From an uncultured Oscillospiraceae bacterium (lineage in GTDB: Bacteria; Bacillota; Clostridia; Oscillospirales; Ruminococcaceae), in the NCBI GenBank assembly GCA_900555435.1, contig USLH01000052.1:1-15554 (forward strand): 15,554 nt of DNA. Direction: 5' to 3'. Both the position numbers and the translations under genes were made by a program. The notes beneath the pieces were generated by a model. The model did not search any database. It worked only from the letters and a program-made list of their open reading frames with translations, and had not been told where the DNA came from. Of this stretch, positions 1 to 6,267 are shown piece after piece; within the stretch, counting starts at the first letter, position 1; each line of letters opens with the position of its first letter.

Positions 1-35
1 ACAGCCGAAGCTATACCGTTCTCTCTTTCCTCACG

Positions 36-269
36 ATGTTTTCTTATCGGGAGCAACCTTCCGGGTTCGCCTTTTTTGACGGAGGAAAAACGGGCTGTCT
101 TGGAAACATCCTGTGGTTTCTGTTCGGAGGGCTTTTTCTGGGGCTTGGATGGTGCGTGACGGGAGTTTTGTGGTGCCTGACGCTGATCGGGATCCCGGTG
201 GGTGTGCAGTGCTTCAAGCTGGCGAAGCTGTCACTGATGCCCTTCGGAGCGGAAATCATAGGCGGATGA
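36..269 (+). CDS. YccF-domain small inner-membrane protein (start uncertain, possibly 5'-partial)
   Basis: The protein has the YccF-domain pattern: GNILWFLFGG near residue 23, a second hydrophobic stretch, then LIGIPVGVQCFKLAKLSL and a C-terminal PFG. It is mostly two hydrophobic segments joined by a short turn, so an integral membrane protein is expected. The function of the family is not established. Members usually begin only a few residues before GNILW, but no in-frame ATG, GTG or TTG is present there. The ATG at 36 has no visible ribosome binding site, and the frame stays open to the window edge, so the true start may lie upstream. An AGG-rich stretch at 81-86 is followed by an in-frame ACG rather than a start codon. 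The gene is closed by the terminator at 275-322. Confidence 0.75.
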   Translation: MFSYREQPSGFAFFDGGKTGCLGNILWFLFGGLFLGLGWCVTGVLWCLTLIGIPVGVQCFKLAKLSLMPFGAEIIGG

Positions 270-274
270 GAAAC

Positions 275-322
275 AAAAAACCGACGGACAGGGGATTTTT
301 ATCACCTTTCCGTCGGTTTTTT
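275..322 (+). terminator. Rho-independent terminator after the YccF gene
   Basis: The left arm CCGACGGA at 281-288 pairs with TCCGTCGG at 309-316. It is flanked by six A at 275-280 and six T at 317-322, so it could work in both directions. The A and T runs extend the stem. It separates the YccF gene from the truncated gene beginning at 376. Confidence 0.85.
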
Positions 323-375
323 CATAGGATGTACCACAGTAGGTTCCAGAATTGTACTTACTAGGAGGCTTGATT

Positions 376-561
376 ATGGCTGAAGAAATTCGTACCAACA
401 GTGCGCCGGGGGCAAACTGCTTCAAAGAAGCGGTTTGCGTCAACGCAGGGAGGATCTACGACTCCTGTTCTTCGGAAGACCTTCCGCTTTCTGAATCTTT
501 CGGGAAGCGTTTCAGGGTGACGATCAGGAGAAATTCGTGGCTCCATGGGGTCGCCTTGTAG
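376..561 (+). pseudogene. 5' fragment of a conserved clostridial gene, truncated by serine-recombinase integration
   Basis: The ATG at 376 has an AGGAGG site at 363-368, seven bases before it, so this is the authentic start of a real gene. The first ~32 residues, with CFKEAVCVNAGRIYDSCS at their end, match the start of a protein family I recall as widespread in Clostridia. There the text continues with an Asp/Lys/Asp-Cys segment and roughly 200 more residues. Here the family-like sequence stops at about base 471. The remaining 30 codons are the reverse of the recombinase 3' end, up to a TAG at 559-561. The rest of the gene is not at the far side of the recombinase (1893-1983) nor elsewhere in the window. 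The function of the intact protein is unknown to me. The family recognition is from memory, not a search. Confidence 0.6.
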
Positions 562-1892
562 TAGTCGATCCGTCGGATCAGAGCTTTCAGAAGCTGGTTC
601 TGGACGCCGGGAGACGCCCTTAAAAAGGCGTCTGTGAGGGTTCTAGGAGTGGCGGGCAGGGCTTTTTCCTCCGGGAGCCTTAAAAGTTCCTGCTGAACGG
701 CGGCTTCTTTTTCAGCGAGAAGCGTTTCCCGCTGACGGAAGGTCTTCGGGGTGTAGAGCCCCTGCTCTAACAGATCACAGAGCCGGGAGCGTTGGATTTC
801 CAGACGGGAAAGCTCCTGCTGTAAATGGGAGCGGAGTTCCCGGCGGGGCGGCTCTTCCGGGTCCGGCTGCGGCAGCAGGAGGAAATTTTCCATTTCCGGG
901 AGCAGTGCTTTTTTCACCAGCTCGAAGACCTCTTCCATAGGGGAAGAGACAATGCAGCCCTTTTTCGGACAGAGGAGGGTGGGGGGCTTCCCGGCGGCCT
1001 TTCGGTGCTGCCGCTGCATCTTTCCGCCGCAGTTCCCGCAGAAGAGAAGACCTGCCAGTGGGTTCTGGCAAATTCCCTGATACCGGGGGGCTCCGGGGCT
1101 TTGATCAAGAAGGCGCTGGGCTTCGGTAAACTGGGCATCGGAGATGATGGGCGGATGCCTTCCCGGGATCGTTTTTCCGTTCCAGACCACTGCCCCTCGA
1201 TAAACGGGGTTCCGGAGAAGGAAACGGATACTGCTGCGGGTGAAAGCGGCGCTTCGGCGAGGGAGGGCTCCGGAGCGGTTTAAGGCTTCGGCGATGGCGG
1301 TGGTGCCCATGCCTTCTTTGACGTAAAGATCGAAGATCAGGCGCACCCGTTCCGCTTCTTCCGGGACGATCGCAAGGGTGGGGCAACGATCCAGATAAGC
1401 CCGGCGGTAGCCGTAAGGGGCGTTTGCCGGGTAGCCGCCCTCCTCCACAGTTCGGCGGATGCCTCGCTGAAGCCGCCGTTTGATGAGCTTTAACTCCCGG
1501 CGGGCGAGGAAGGTCTCGAATTCGGTGTACTCTTCGTCTATTTCGTCGTTTAGATCGTAGACCTTCCGGGGAGTGAGAATACAGGTGCCGGAGGACTTGA
1601 AGGTATCTAAAATCAGTCCCTGTTCCCGCATCCCGCCACGGCCCAGCCGGTCGATGTCCATGCAGTAGACGCCTTCGTAAAGCCCTGCTTCCACATCCTG
1701 AAGCAGCCGCAGCATTTCCGGGCGGGCGGCTAAGCTGTCGCCGCTAACCACTTCTTCGTAAACGACGGCGATCTCGTCGCCACGCTCTCGAGCCAATTGA
1801 AAAAGAGTCTCCCGATGGCGGGAAAGGGTCTCGCTGACCGGTTCCTCCTGCCGGTCGGATCGGGATTTCCGAAGATAGACGGCGATTTTCAT
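456..1892 (-). CDS. Large serine recombinase (site-specific integrase)
   Basis: This 478-residue protein cuts and rejoins DNA through a 5'-phosphoserine link. The resolvase/invertase domain (about 1-140) begins MKIAVYLRKSRSD, with the likely nucleophile Ser10, Arg57 in SLAARPEM, and DRLGRG at 81-86. A 'Recombinase' DNA-binding domain follows at about 155-265 (PYGYRR, NPVYRG). Next come a zinc ribbon with Cys285, Cys288, Cys308 and Cys313, and a coiled coil at about 350-410. That is the layout of phage and integrative-element serine integrases. The start ATG has a clear site (AAGGAGGGA) upstream. The last few codons are written in DNA of the truncated host gene (about 456-471), placing the crossover at the 3' end of this gene. 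No cargo genes, excisionase or phage genes are adjacent. I see no strong promoter in 1893-1944. Confidence 0.93.
   Translation of the reverse strand: MKIAVYLRKSRSDRQEEPVSETLSRHRETLFQLARERGDEIAVVYEEVVSGDSLAARPEMLRLLQDVEAGLYEGVYCMDIDRLGRGGMREQGLILDTFKSSGTCILTPRKVYDLNDEIDEEYTEFETFLARRELKLIKRRLQRGIRRTVEEGGYPANAPYGYRRAYLDRCPTLAIVPEEAERVRLIFDLYVKEGMGTTAIAEALNRSGALPRRSAAFTRSSIRFLLRNPVYRGAVVWNGKTIPGRHPPIISDAQFTEAQRLLDQSPGAPRYQGICQNPLAGLLFCGNCGGKMQRQHRKAAGKPPTLLCPKKGCIVSSPMEEVFELVKKALLPEMENFLLLPQPDPEEPPRRELRSHLQQELSRLEIQRSRLCDLLEQGLYTPKTFRQRETLLAEKEAAVQQELLRLPEEKALPATPRTLTDAFLRASPGVQNQLLKALIRRIDYYKATPWSHEFLLIVTLKRFPKDSESGRSSEEQES
459..472. other. Probable attachment-site junction (att) in the truncated gene
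   Basis: On the plus strand the host-like reading Ile-Tyr-Asp-Ser-Cys-Ser ends here. From about 472 the sequence is explained only as recombinase coding on the minus strand. The crossover dinucleotide of a serine integrase should therefore lie in or next to this stretch. The exact core cannot be fixed without the empty site or the second att site. I looked for a second copy of this core in 1893-1983 and found none. Confidence 0.45.
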
Positions 1893-1944
1893 AAGCTCCC
1901 TCCTTTTTAACAGCTTACGCCGGAGGAAGCGTTTCAGAACAAGA

Positions 1945-1972
1945 AAAGGGCAGCCGTTTCCGGCTGCCCTTT
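1945..1972 (-). terminator. Terminator of ireB and the pheST transcription unit
   Basis: A perfect 12-bp stem, AAAGGGCAGCCG at 1945-1956 against its complement at 1961-1972, encloses a 4-base loop. In the minus direction it is followed by a T-rich run (CCCTTTTCTTGTTC). It lies 12 bases past the ireB stop and marks the end of the housekeeping block, just before the recombinase gene. Confidence 0.9.
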
Positions 1973-1983
1973 GCGCTTATACC

Positions 1984-2229
1984 TCAGTTGGCGAGATAGG
2001 ATTTGACCATCGCCTGAAGAAGCTCGTCCCGGTCGATCTTGCGGATCAGGCTTCTGGCATTGTTGTGGGTCGTGATGTAGGTCGGATCCTCCGAGAGAAT
2101 GTAGCCGACGATCTGGCTGATGGGGTTATAGCCCTTCTGCTTCAATGCGTCGTATACGATCGTCAGGGTCTTCCGCATTTCCAGTTCCTTGTCATCAGGC
2201 ACGGAAAATGTCATCGTCTTATCCTGCAT
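1984..2229 (-). CDS. ireB: IreB family regulatory phosphoprotein (UPF0297)
   Basis: The 81-residue product has the features of the IreB/UPF0297 family: MTFSVPDD near the N-terminus, TLTIVYDALKQKGYNPISQI, and a GYILSEDPTYITTHNNAR segment in the middle. In Enterococcus faecalis IreB is a phosphorylated substrate of the Ser/Thr kinase IreK and affects cephalosporin resistance. Threonines 5 and 7 here lie in a comparable N-terminal position, but phosphorylation is inference. I chose the ATG at 2229 because GAGGTGG sits 7 bases before it and family members are about 80-90 residues; the 20-residue extension to 2289 would run through the -10 promoter element. The gene has its own promoter and a terminator directly after it. 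The usual partner ruvX is absent. Confidence 0.92.
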   Translation of the reverse strand: MQDKTMTFSVPDDKELEMRKTLTIVYDALKQKGYNPISQIVGYILSEDPTYITTHNNARSLIRKIDRDELLQAMVKSYLAN

Positions 2230-2277
2230 GGGTTCCACCTCGCTTACTTTCAAACAAAGATTCGGTTCATTTCTTCT

Positions 2278-2306
2278 ATTATAGCGCATTCTGCGCCAAG
2301 ATACAA
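2278..2306 (-). promoter_or_regulatory. Sigma-A type promoter of ireB
   Basis: On the minus strand TTGTAT (2306-2301) and TATAAT (2283-2278) are separated by 17 bases. This is nearly consensus. The site lies in the short gap between pheT and ireB, so ireB can be transcribed independently of pheST. Confidence 0.85.
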
Positions 2307-2311
2307 GGCTT

Positions 2312-3556
2312 TTACTGCCTTAAGATTGCATTAATTTTCTCCAGTGCTTTTAGGATTTTTGCCATAGTCCGGTCGCAGTCCTCGTCGGTAAGGGTACGGT
2401 CAGGGGCTCTGAGCAACAGAGAGTAGGAGACGCTCTTCTTTCCGTCGGGGATCTGGCTGCCCTGATAGACATCGAACAGCTCCACCTTTTCCACCAGATC
2501 GGAAGCGGCGCCCCGGATGGTCTTTTCCAGCTTTACAATGGGGGTGTCGGCATCTACCAGAACGGACAGGTCACGGGTGGAGGCGGGGAATTTGGGCAGG
2601 GGCTGGTAGATGACCCGCAGCTGCTCCATGGCGTCGAAGAGGGGACGGAGACGGATCTCGGCGGTGTAGGCATGGACATCCATGCCGTAGTCGGCAGCCA
2701 CCAGCGGATGGATCTCGCCGAAGACAGCCAGCGGCTCGTCGGAACCGGGGATCATCACCTTTGCCTGACGGCCGGGGTGGAGATAGGGTTCCTCAGAAGG
2801 GACGAACTCGCCCTCCACGGCGAAGCGTCCTAAGATCGCTTCCACGATGCCTTTTAAGGTGAAGAAGTCCTCGTCGGGGCCGTAAAGGCCGATGCAGAGG
2901 GCGGGAACTTCATCGGGCTGCTCTGTTAAGGGAAGGGATTTGGGCAGGAACAGCTTGCTGCACTCGAACATCCGTACGGCGGGGATCTTCCGGCTGTCAT
3001 TAAGAGCGAGAACGGTGAGCATACTGGAAACCAGCTGCGTCCGCATGACGGAATACTCTTCGCCCAGTGGGTTTAAGAGGGTGACAGCCTGACGGCGGTA
3101 ATCGTTCTCCGGCAGCCGCAGCAGATTCATCACCTTGGGGCTGATGAAGGAGTAAGTGGTGATCTCCCGGGCGCTCTGGGCGACCAGAAGGGCTTTCAGG
3201 GTGTCGGTGCAGATCCGGTCAGGGAGCTTTTTACCCCGGGACAGCTCGCCGCGGATAGGGGTAGCCACGATGTGGTCATAGCCGTAGACCCGCATGACTT
3301 CTTCGGCCAGATCTGCCCGGCTCTCGATGTCGTCCCGGAAGGAGGGGATCCGGCAGACAAGATCGCCGTTTTCCACTGTGGTGGCGATGGCGAGAGAGTT
3401 TAAGATCTCCGCCATGGCGGGGACGGGGACTTCGATGCCCAGCAGATCGTTGATGGAGGAGGCGGTGACCTTTAAGATCCGCTCTTCCGGCAGGCCCTGG
3501 TTCTGGTCGATGACGCCGTCTAAAATGTCGCCGGCGTCCAGCTCCTCGATTGGCAT
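2312..3556 (-). CDS. pheT: Phenylalanyl-tRNA synthetase beta subunit, C-terminal half (frame-separated)
   Basis: This frame holds the second half of PheT. The B5 domain carries the metal/tRNA-associated motif ESRADLAEEVMRVYGYD early on. The catalytic-like core follows, and a C-terminal FDX-ACB anticodon-binding domain ends it (LPKFPASTRDLSVLVD, then VELFDVYQGSQIPDGKKSVS). PheT-like text is recognisable from IEELDAGDILDGVID, immediately after the ATG at 3556. That ATG has no ribosome binding site and lies inside a foreign-looking segment, so it is probably only where the frame opens, not a real start. With the half at 3520-4752 and about 16 missing residues, the total would be near 800 residues, the normal length. 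The subunit works with PheS in an (alpha-beta)2 tetramer that charges tRNA-Phe. Whether this half is made separately is unknown. Confidence 0.85.
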   Translation of the reverse strand: MPIEELDAGDILDGVIDQNQGLPEERILKVTASSINDLLGIEVPVPAMAEILNSLAIATTVENGDLVCRIPSFRDDIESRADLAEEVMRVYGYDHIVATPIRGELSRGKKLPDRICTDTLKALLVAQSAREITTYSFISPKVMNLLRLPENDYRRQAVTLLNPLGEEYSVMRTQLVSSMLTVLALNDSRKIPAVRMFECSKLFLPKSLPLTEQPDEVPALCIGLYGPDEDFFTLKGIVEAILGRFAVEGEFVPSEEPYLHPGRQAKVMIPGSDEPLAVFGEIHPLVAADYGMDVHAYTAEIRLRPLFDAMEQLRVIYQPLPKFPASTRDLSVLVDADTPIVKLEKTIRGAASDLVEKVELFDVYQGSQIPDGKKSVSYSLLLRAPDRTLTDEDCDRTMAKILKALEKINAILRQ

Positions 3557-4752
3557 ATGGGAACAAATTCAAAGCAGTTCTCTCGGATGCCCAGCTTACA
3601 GATACCGCATTCTGTGTATGTATTATAGAACTCATCCACGCCTTTTTCATAGCGGGCGCTGGACTCGGTACGCATGCCCAAGGCACGGGCGGTGCGGCGG
3701 ACGTTGTCCCGGCGGAACTTGGCGCACTCGAAGAAGAGGTCGGTGGTGTCGGGCTTGATCTCGCTGTTGAGGCCGCCCATGATGCCGGCTAAGCAGGAAG
3801 GCTCCTCACCGTCGGCGATGACCAGCATTTCGGGGGTCAGGGCATGGTCTTTGCCGTCTAAGGTGGTGATGTGTTCGCCCTCTTTGGCACGGCGGACGAT
3901 GATCTGGCTGCCCTTGATGTCCCGGAGGTCAAAGGCGTGCATGGGCTGGCCGGTCTCCAGAAGGACGAAGTTTGTGATGTCCACGATGTTGTTGATGGGG
4001 CGCATGCCGGCACTCTTGATGCAGCGTTTCATCCAGTCGGGGGATTCCTTGATCCGGAGGTTTTTGACCACCCGTCCCATATAGCGGGGGCAGAGGTCGA
4101 AGTCCTCCACGGTGACCTTCATGCAGTCATTGGTGTCGCCACCCACGGTGTGATAGGTGGGGACCGGCATATGGAACTCTTCCTTCAGAGCCACAGCCAC
4201 CTCTCTTGCGATCCCTAAAACGCTGTTGCAGTCGGGGCGGTTAGAGAGGATGGAGAAGTCGATGATGACGTCGTTCAGGTCAAGGACTTCCCGCAGATCG
4301 GTGCCGGGAGCCCAGTCGCCCTGCAGGATCAGGATGCCGTAGACCTCGGCGCCGGGGTAGTCTCCTTCTTTTAAGCAGAGCTCTTCGCCGGAGCACATCA
4401 TGCCCTCGGAGGGAAGCCCACGGAGCTTGCCCCGCTTGATGTGGGCGCCGTTGGGGAGGTGGGAATCGTGAAGGGCGCAGGGGACAAGGGCGCCTTCAAA
4501 GACATTCTGGGCGCCGGTGATGATCTGGATGGGGGCTTCTTCCCCTATATCCACCTGGCAGACCTGCAGTTTGTCTGCGTCGGGGTGTTTTTCGATCTTT
4601 AAGATGCGGCCGACCTTCACATTGTCCATGGTTTCCGAGAGATCCTCGATGCCATCGACTTCAAAGCCGCTCATGGTCATTTTATCGCAGAGTTCCTGAA
4701 CCGAAACCGTGATGTTCACATAGCGTTTCAGCCAGTTCAAAGATACCTTCAT
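3520..4752 (-). CDS. pheT: Phenylalanyl-tRNA synthetase beta subunit, N-terminal half (frame-broken)
   Basis: The first 373 residues are ordinary PheT. MKVSLNWLKRYV opens the protein. An EMAP/tRNA-binding fold covers about 45-150 (VKVGRILKIEKHPDADKLQV). The B3/B4 editing region follows, with NRPDCNSVLGIAREVA near 171 and RPINNIVDITNFVLLETGQP at 251-270, then GMRTESSARYEKGVD at 359-373. After GVD the frame reads about 27 residues unlike PheT, including YTECGICKLG, then out-of-frame PheT sequence to a stop at 3520. The start ATG has AAGGAGG upstream and follows the pheS stop by 17 bases. PheT also edits mischarged Tyr-tRNA-Phe through B3/B4, which is intact here. As it stands the gene cannot make full-length PheT. 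Confidence 0.87.
   Translation of the reverse strand: MKVSLNWLKRYVNITVSVQELCDKMTMSGFEVDGIEDLSETMDNVKVGRILKIEKHPDADKLQVCQVDIGEEAPIQIITGAQNVFEGALVPCALHDSHLPNGAHIKRGKLRGLPSEGMMCSGEELCLKEGDYPGAEVYGILILQGDWAPGTDLREVLDLNDVIIDFSILSNRPDCNSVLGIAREVAVALKEEFHMPVPTYHTVGGDTNDCMKVTVEDFDLCPRYMGRVVKNLRIKESPDWMKRCIKSAGMRPINNIVDITNFVLLETGQPMHAFDLRDIKGSQIIVRRAKEGEHITTLDGKDHALTPEMLVIADGEEPSCLAGIMGGLNSEIKPDTTDLFFECAKFRRDNVRRTARALGMRTESSARYEKGVDEFYNTYTECGICKLGIRENCFEFVPICQSRSWTPATF
3551..3633 (-). other. Foreign ~83-nt segment interrupting pheT
   Basis: Between codons for KGVD (ending at 3634) and IEELDAGD (starting at 3550), PheT proteins normally have about 16 residues (48 nt). Here there are 83 nt, which is not a multiple of three. 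By my count it has 35 G+C of 83 (42%), clearly below the flanking pheT sequence, and uses codons such as AAT ACA TAC ACA that are rare around it. In the upstream frame it reads EFYNTYTECGICKLG followed by IRENCFEFVPIC. The spacing C-x2-C...C-x-x-x-x-P-x-C resembles a motif I associate with L-2-amino-thiazoline-4-carboxylate hydrolase-like proteins. That match is recall only. A replacement of native sequence by a fragment of another gene, or a misassembly, explains it best. Confidence 0.6.
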
Positions 4753-4769
4753 CGCTTGATCCTCCTTCT

Positions 4770-5792
4770 TTAGTTAAACTGTTCCAGGAAACGCTGGTCG
4801 TTTTCAAAGAGCAGCCGGATGTCGCTGATCTTATAGCGGGTGGTGGTCAGACGATCCAGACCAATGCCGAAAGCGAAGCCGGTGTAGACGTCAGGGTCGA
4901 TGCCGCAGCCTTTCAGAACACGGGGATGGACCATGCCGGCGCCCAGAATTTCGATCCAGCCGGCGCCCTTGCAGACCCGGCAGCCCTTGCCGCCGCAGGC
5001 GGAGCAGCTGACGTCGACTTCGACGCTGGGTTCGGTGAAGGGGAAGAAGGAGGGGCGGAACCGGACCTTCGTTTCCGGCCCGTAGATTTCGTGAACGAAC
5101 TGTTCAAGGCAGCCTTTCAGATCGCACATGGTGATGCCCTTGTCAACGACCAGACCCTCCATCTGATGGAAAATGGGGGAGTGGGTGGCGTCCAGATCAT
5201 CGGCACGGTAAACACGGCCGGGGCAGACGATGCGGATGGGGGGCTTGCGTCCCTCCATGGTGCGGATCTGGGCGGCAGAGGTCTGGGTCCGGAGAAGCAG
5301 GTTCTCGCCCAGATAGAAGGTGTCCTGCATGTCCCGGGCGGGATGATCCTTGGGGACGTTTAACGCCTCGAAACAGTAGTAGTCGGTCTCTATTTCGGGG
5401 CCGTCCACCACATCAAAGCCCATGGAGCGGAAAATGTCGATCAGGTCTTCCTGCACGATGCTCAGAGGGTGCAGGCCGCCTTCGGCGCGGGTCTTTCCGG
5501 GCATGGTGATGTCCAGCTTTTCGGAAGCCAGACGGCGGTCCAGCTCCTTCGCCTTCAGCTCCTCCTGACGGCGTGCCACAGCATCCTCCAGGGTCTGGCG
5601 GACTTCGTTAGCCATCTGGCCGATAACGGGGCGCTCTTCGGCGGAGAGTTTGCCCATCTGCTTTAAGATCGTGGTGAGCTCGCCCTTTTTGCCCAGATAT
5701 TTTACCCGGAGGGCGTCGAGCCCTTTCCCTTCCAGACAGTCGTGCAGCTCTTTCAAGGCGTTTTCCTTGATCTGTTCCAGTTGCGAACGCAT
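4770..5792 (-). CDS. pheS: Phenylalanyl-tRNA synthetase alpha subunit
   Basis: The 340-residue product is the catalytic alpha subunit that activates phenylalanine and charges tRNA-Phe. It has an N-terminal coiled-coil tRNA-binding arm (about 1-90), class II motif 2 at 193-210 (RVYRADDLDATHSPIFHQ) and motif 3 at 305-314 (GFAFGIGLDR). A Cys pair-rich insert at 263-274 (CSACGGKGCRVC) resembles a small zinc knuckle. I chose the ATG at 5792 because AAAGGAGG lies just before it; the extension to 5834 would run into the T-box terminator stem. Length and end (FLEQFN) fit the family. It is the first gene of the pheST operon and is controlled by the upstream T-box leader. It appears intact, unlike pheT. 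Confidence 0.96.
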   Translation of the reverse strand: MRSQLEQIKENALKELHDCLEGKGLDALRVKYLGKKGELTTILKQMGKLSAEERPVIGQMANEVRQTLEDAVARRQEELKAKELDRRLASEKLDITMPGKTRAEGGLHPLSIVQEDLIDIFRSMGFDVVDGPEIETDYYCFEALNVPKDHPARDMQDTFYLGENLLLRTQTSAAQIRTMEGRKPPIRIVCPGRVYRADDLDATHSPIFHQMEGLVVDKGITMCDLKGCLEQFVHEIYGPETKVRFRPSFFPFTEPSVEVDVSCSACGGKGCRVCKGAGWIEILGAGMVHPRVLKGCGIDPDVYTGFAFGIGLDRLTTTRYKISDIRLLFENDQRFLEQFN

Positions 5793-5814
5793 AGTATTCC
5801 TCCTTTGATTCCAT

Positions 5815-6067
5815 ACAAAAAGCCTTCGTCCCATCGTAACGACTGGGACGAAGGCATAACGCTCCGCGGTACCACCCAGGTTCCGTCCGAAGACGGCCCT
5901 TGAACCCCTGTAACGTGGGGCAGTCCGTCGCTTCCTACTAAGGATCCGTTCAGAAGCGCCGCTGGCAGGGGAAACTTCACGAAAACAGCGGCAGACGGGC
6001 TTTCAGCCGACGACCCGTCCTCTCTGGGGCATATTTTTCGCTACTTGCCTGATCAAAGCGTTTGAAT
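5815..6067 (-). promoter_or_regulatory. T-box leader (tRNA-Phe sensing riboswitch) of pheST
   Basis: On the minus strand the T-box core TGGTACCGCGG (GGTACCGCGG at 5873-5864) is followed by a terminator. The terminator has a 12-bp stem GCCTTCGTCCCA (5855-5844) with its complement (5833-5822), then five T. Upstream are an AAGTAG element near the 5' end and an AGAGAGGA stretch, as expected for stem I. A TTC (Phe) triplet at 5983-5981, followed by G, is the best specifier candidate; a second TTC at 5973-5971 is less well placed. Uncharged tRNA-Phe should pair with the specifier and with the T-box bulge to prevent termination, so pheST is read when phenylalanine is short. The leader class is certain; the specifier position is inferred. 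Confidence 0.93.
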
Positions 6068-6073
6068 AAGATA

Positions 6074-6102
6074 AGTATAACACGATTTTTTCGGAAATGC
6101 AA
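6074..6102 (-). promoter_or_regulatory. Sigma-A type promoter of the pheST operon
   Basis: On the minus strand TTGCAT (6102-6097) and TATACT (6079-6074) are separated by 17 bases. The expected start point near 6067 gives a leader that begins just before T-box stem I. The spacer resembles that of the rimP promoter. Confidence 0.9.
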
Positions 6103-6109
6103 GGGCTTT

Positions 6110-6150
6110 GAGAAAAAGAAAGACGCCTGCTTGATTTTCAAAGCAGGCGT
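6110..6150 (-). terminator. Terminator of the rimP-ribF operon
   Basis: A perfect 10-bp stem (ACGCCTGCTT at 6123-6132 with its complement at 6141-6150) has an 8-base loop. In the minus direction it is followed by TCTTTCTTTTTCTC. It lies about 117 bases after the ribF stop. The stretch 6151-6267 between them shows no gene or clear signal. Confidence 0.88.
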
Positions 6151-6267
6151 GAGAGAATGGGAGAAAATGTGCAACCGATGCTGCATCTATAGAATAGCAC
6201 GAAGCGGGAGAAAATCCCGTCGGATCCTGCGGTTCTGCGAAAAAATCGATTGTAAAGGAAAAGAACC

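Noticed and set aside
1893..1983. Second attachment site or continuation of the truncated gene at the right edge of the recombinase
   Set aside because: No copy of the Tyr-Asp-Ser-Cys core and no reading frame resembling the target continuation; the stretch holds the recombinase ribosome binding site and the ireB terminator only.
3520..3556. Programmed ribosomal frameshift joining the two pheT frames
   Set aside because: The overlap has no slippery heptamer that I can see, and the sequence upstream of it (3557-3633) is not PheT-like in any frame, so a frame change alone would not restore the protein.
5793..5834. Longer N-terminus for pheS
   Set aside because: It would be encoded in the T-box terminator region and would skip the good AAAGGAGG site before 5792.
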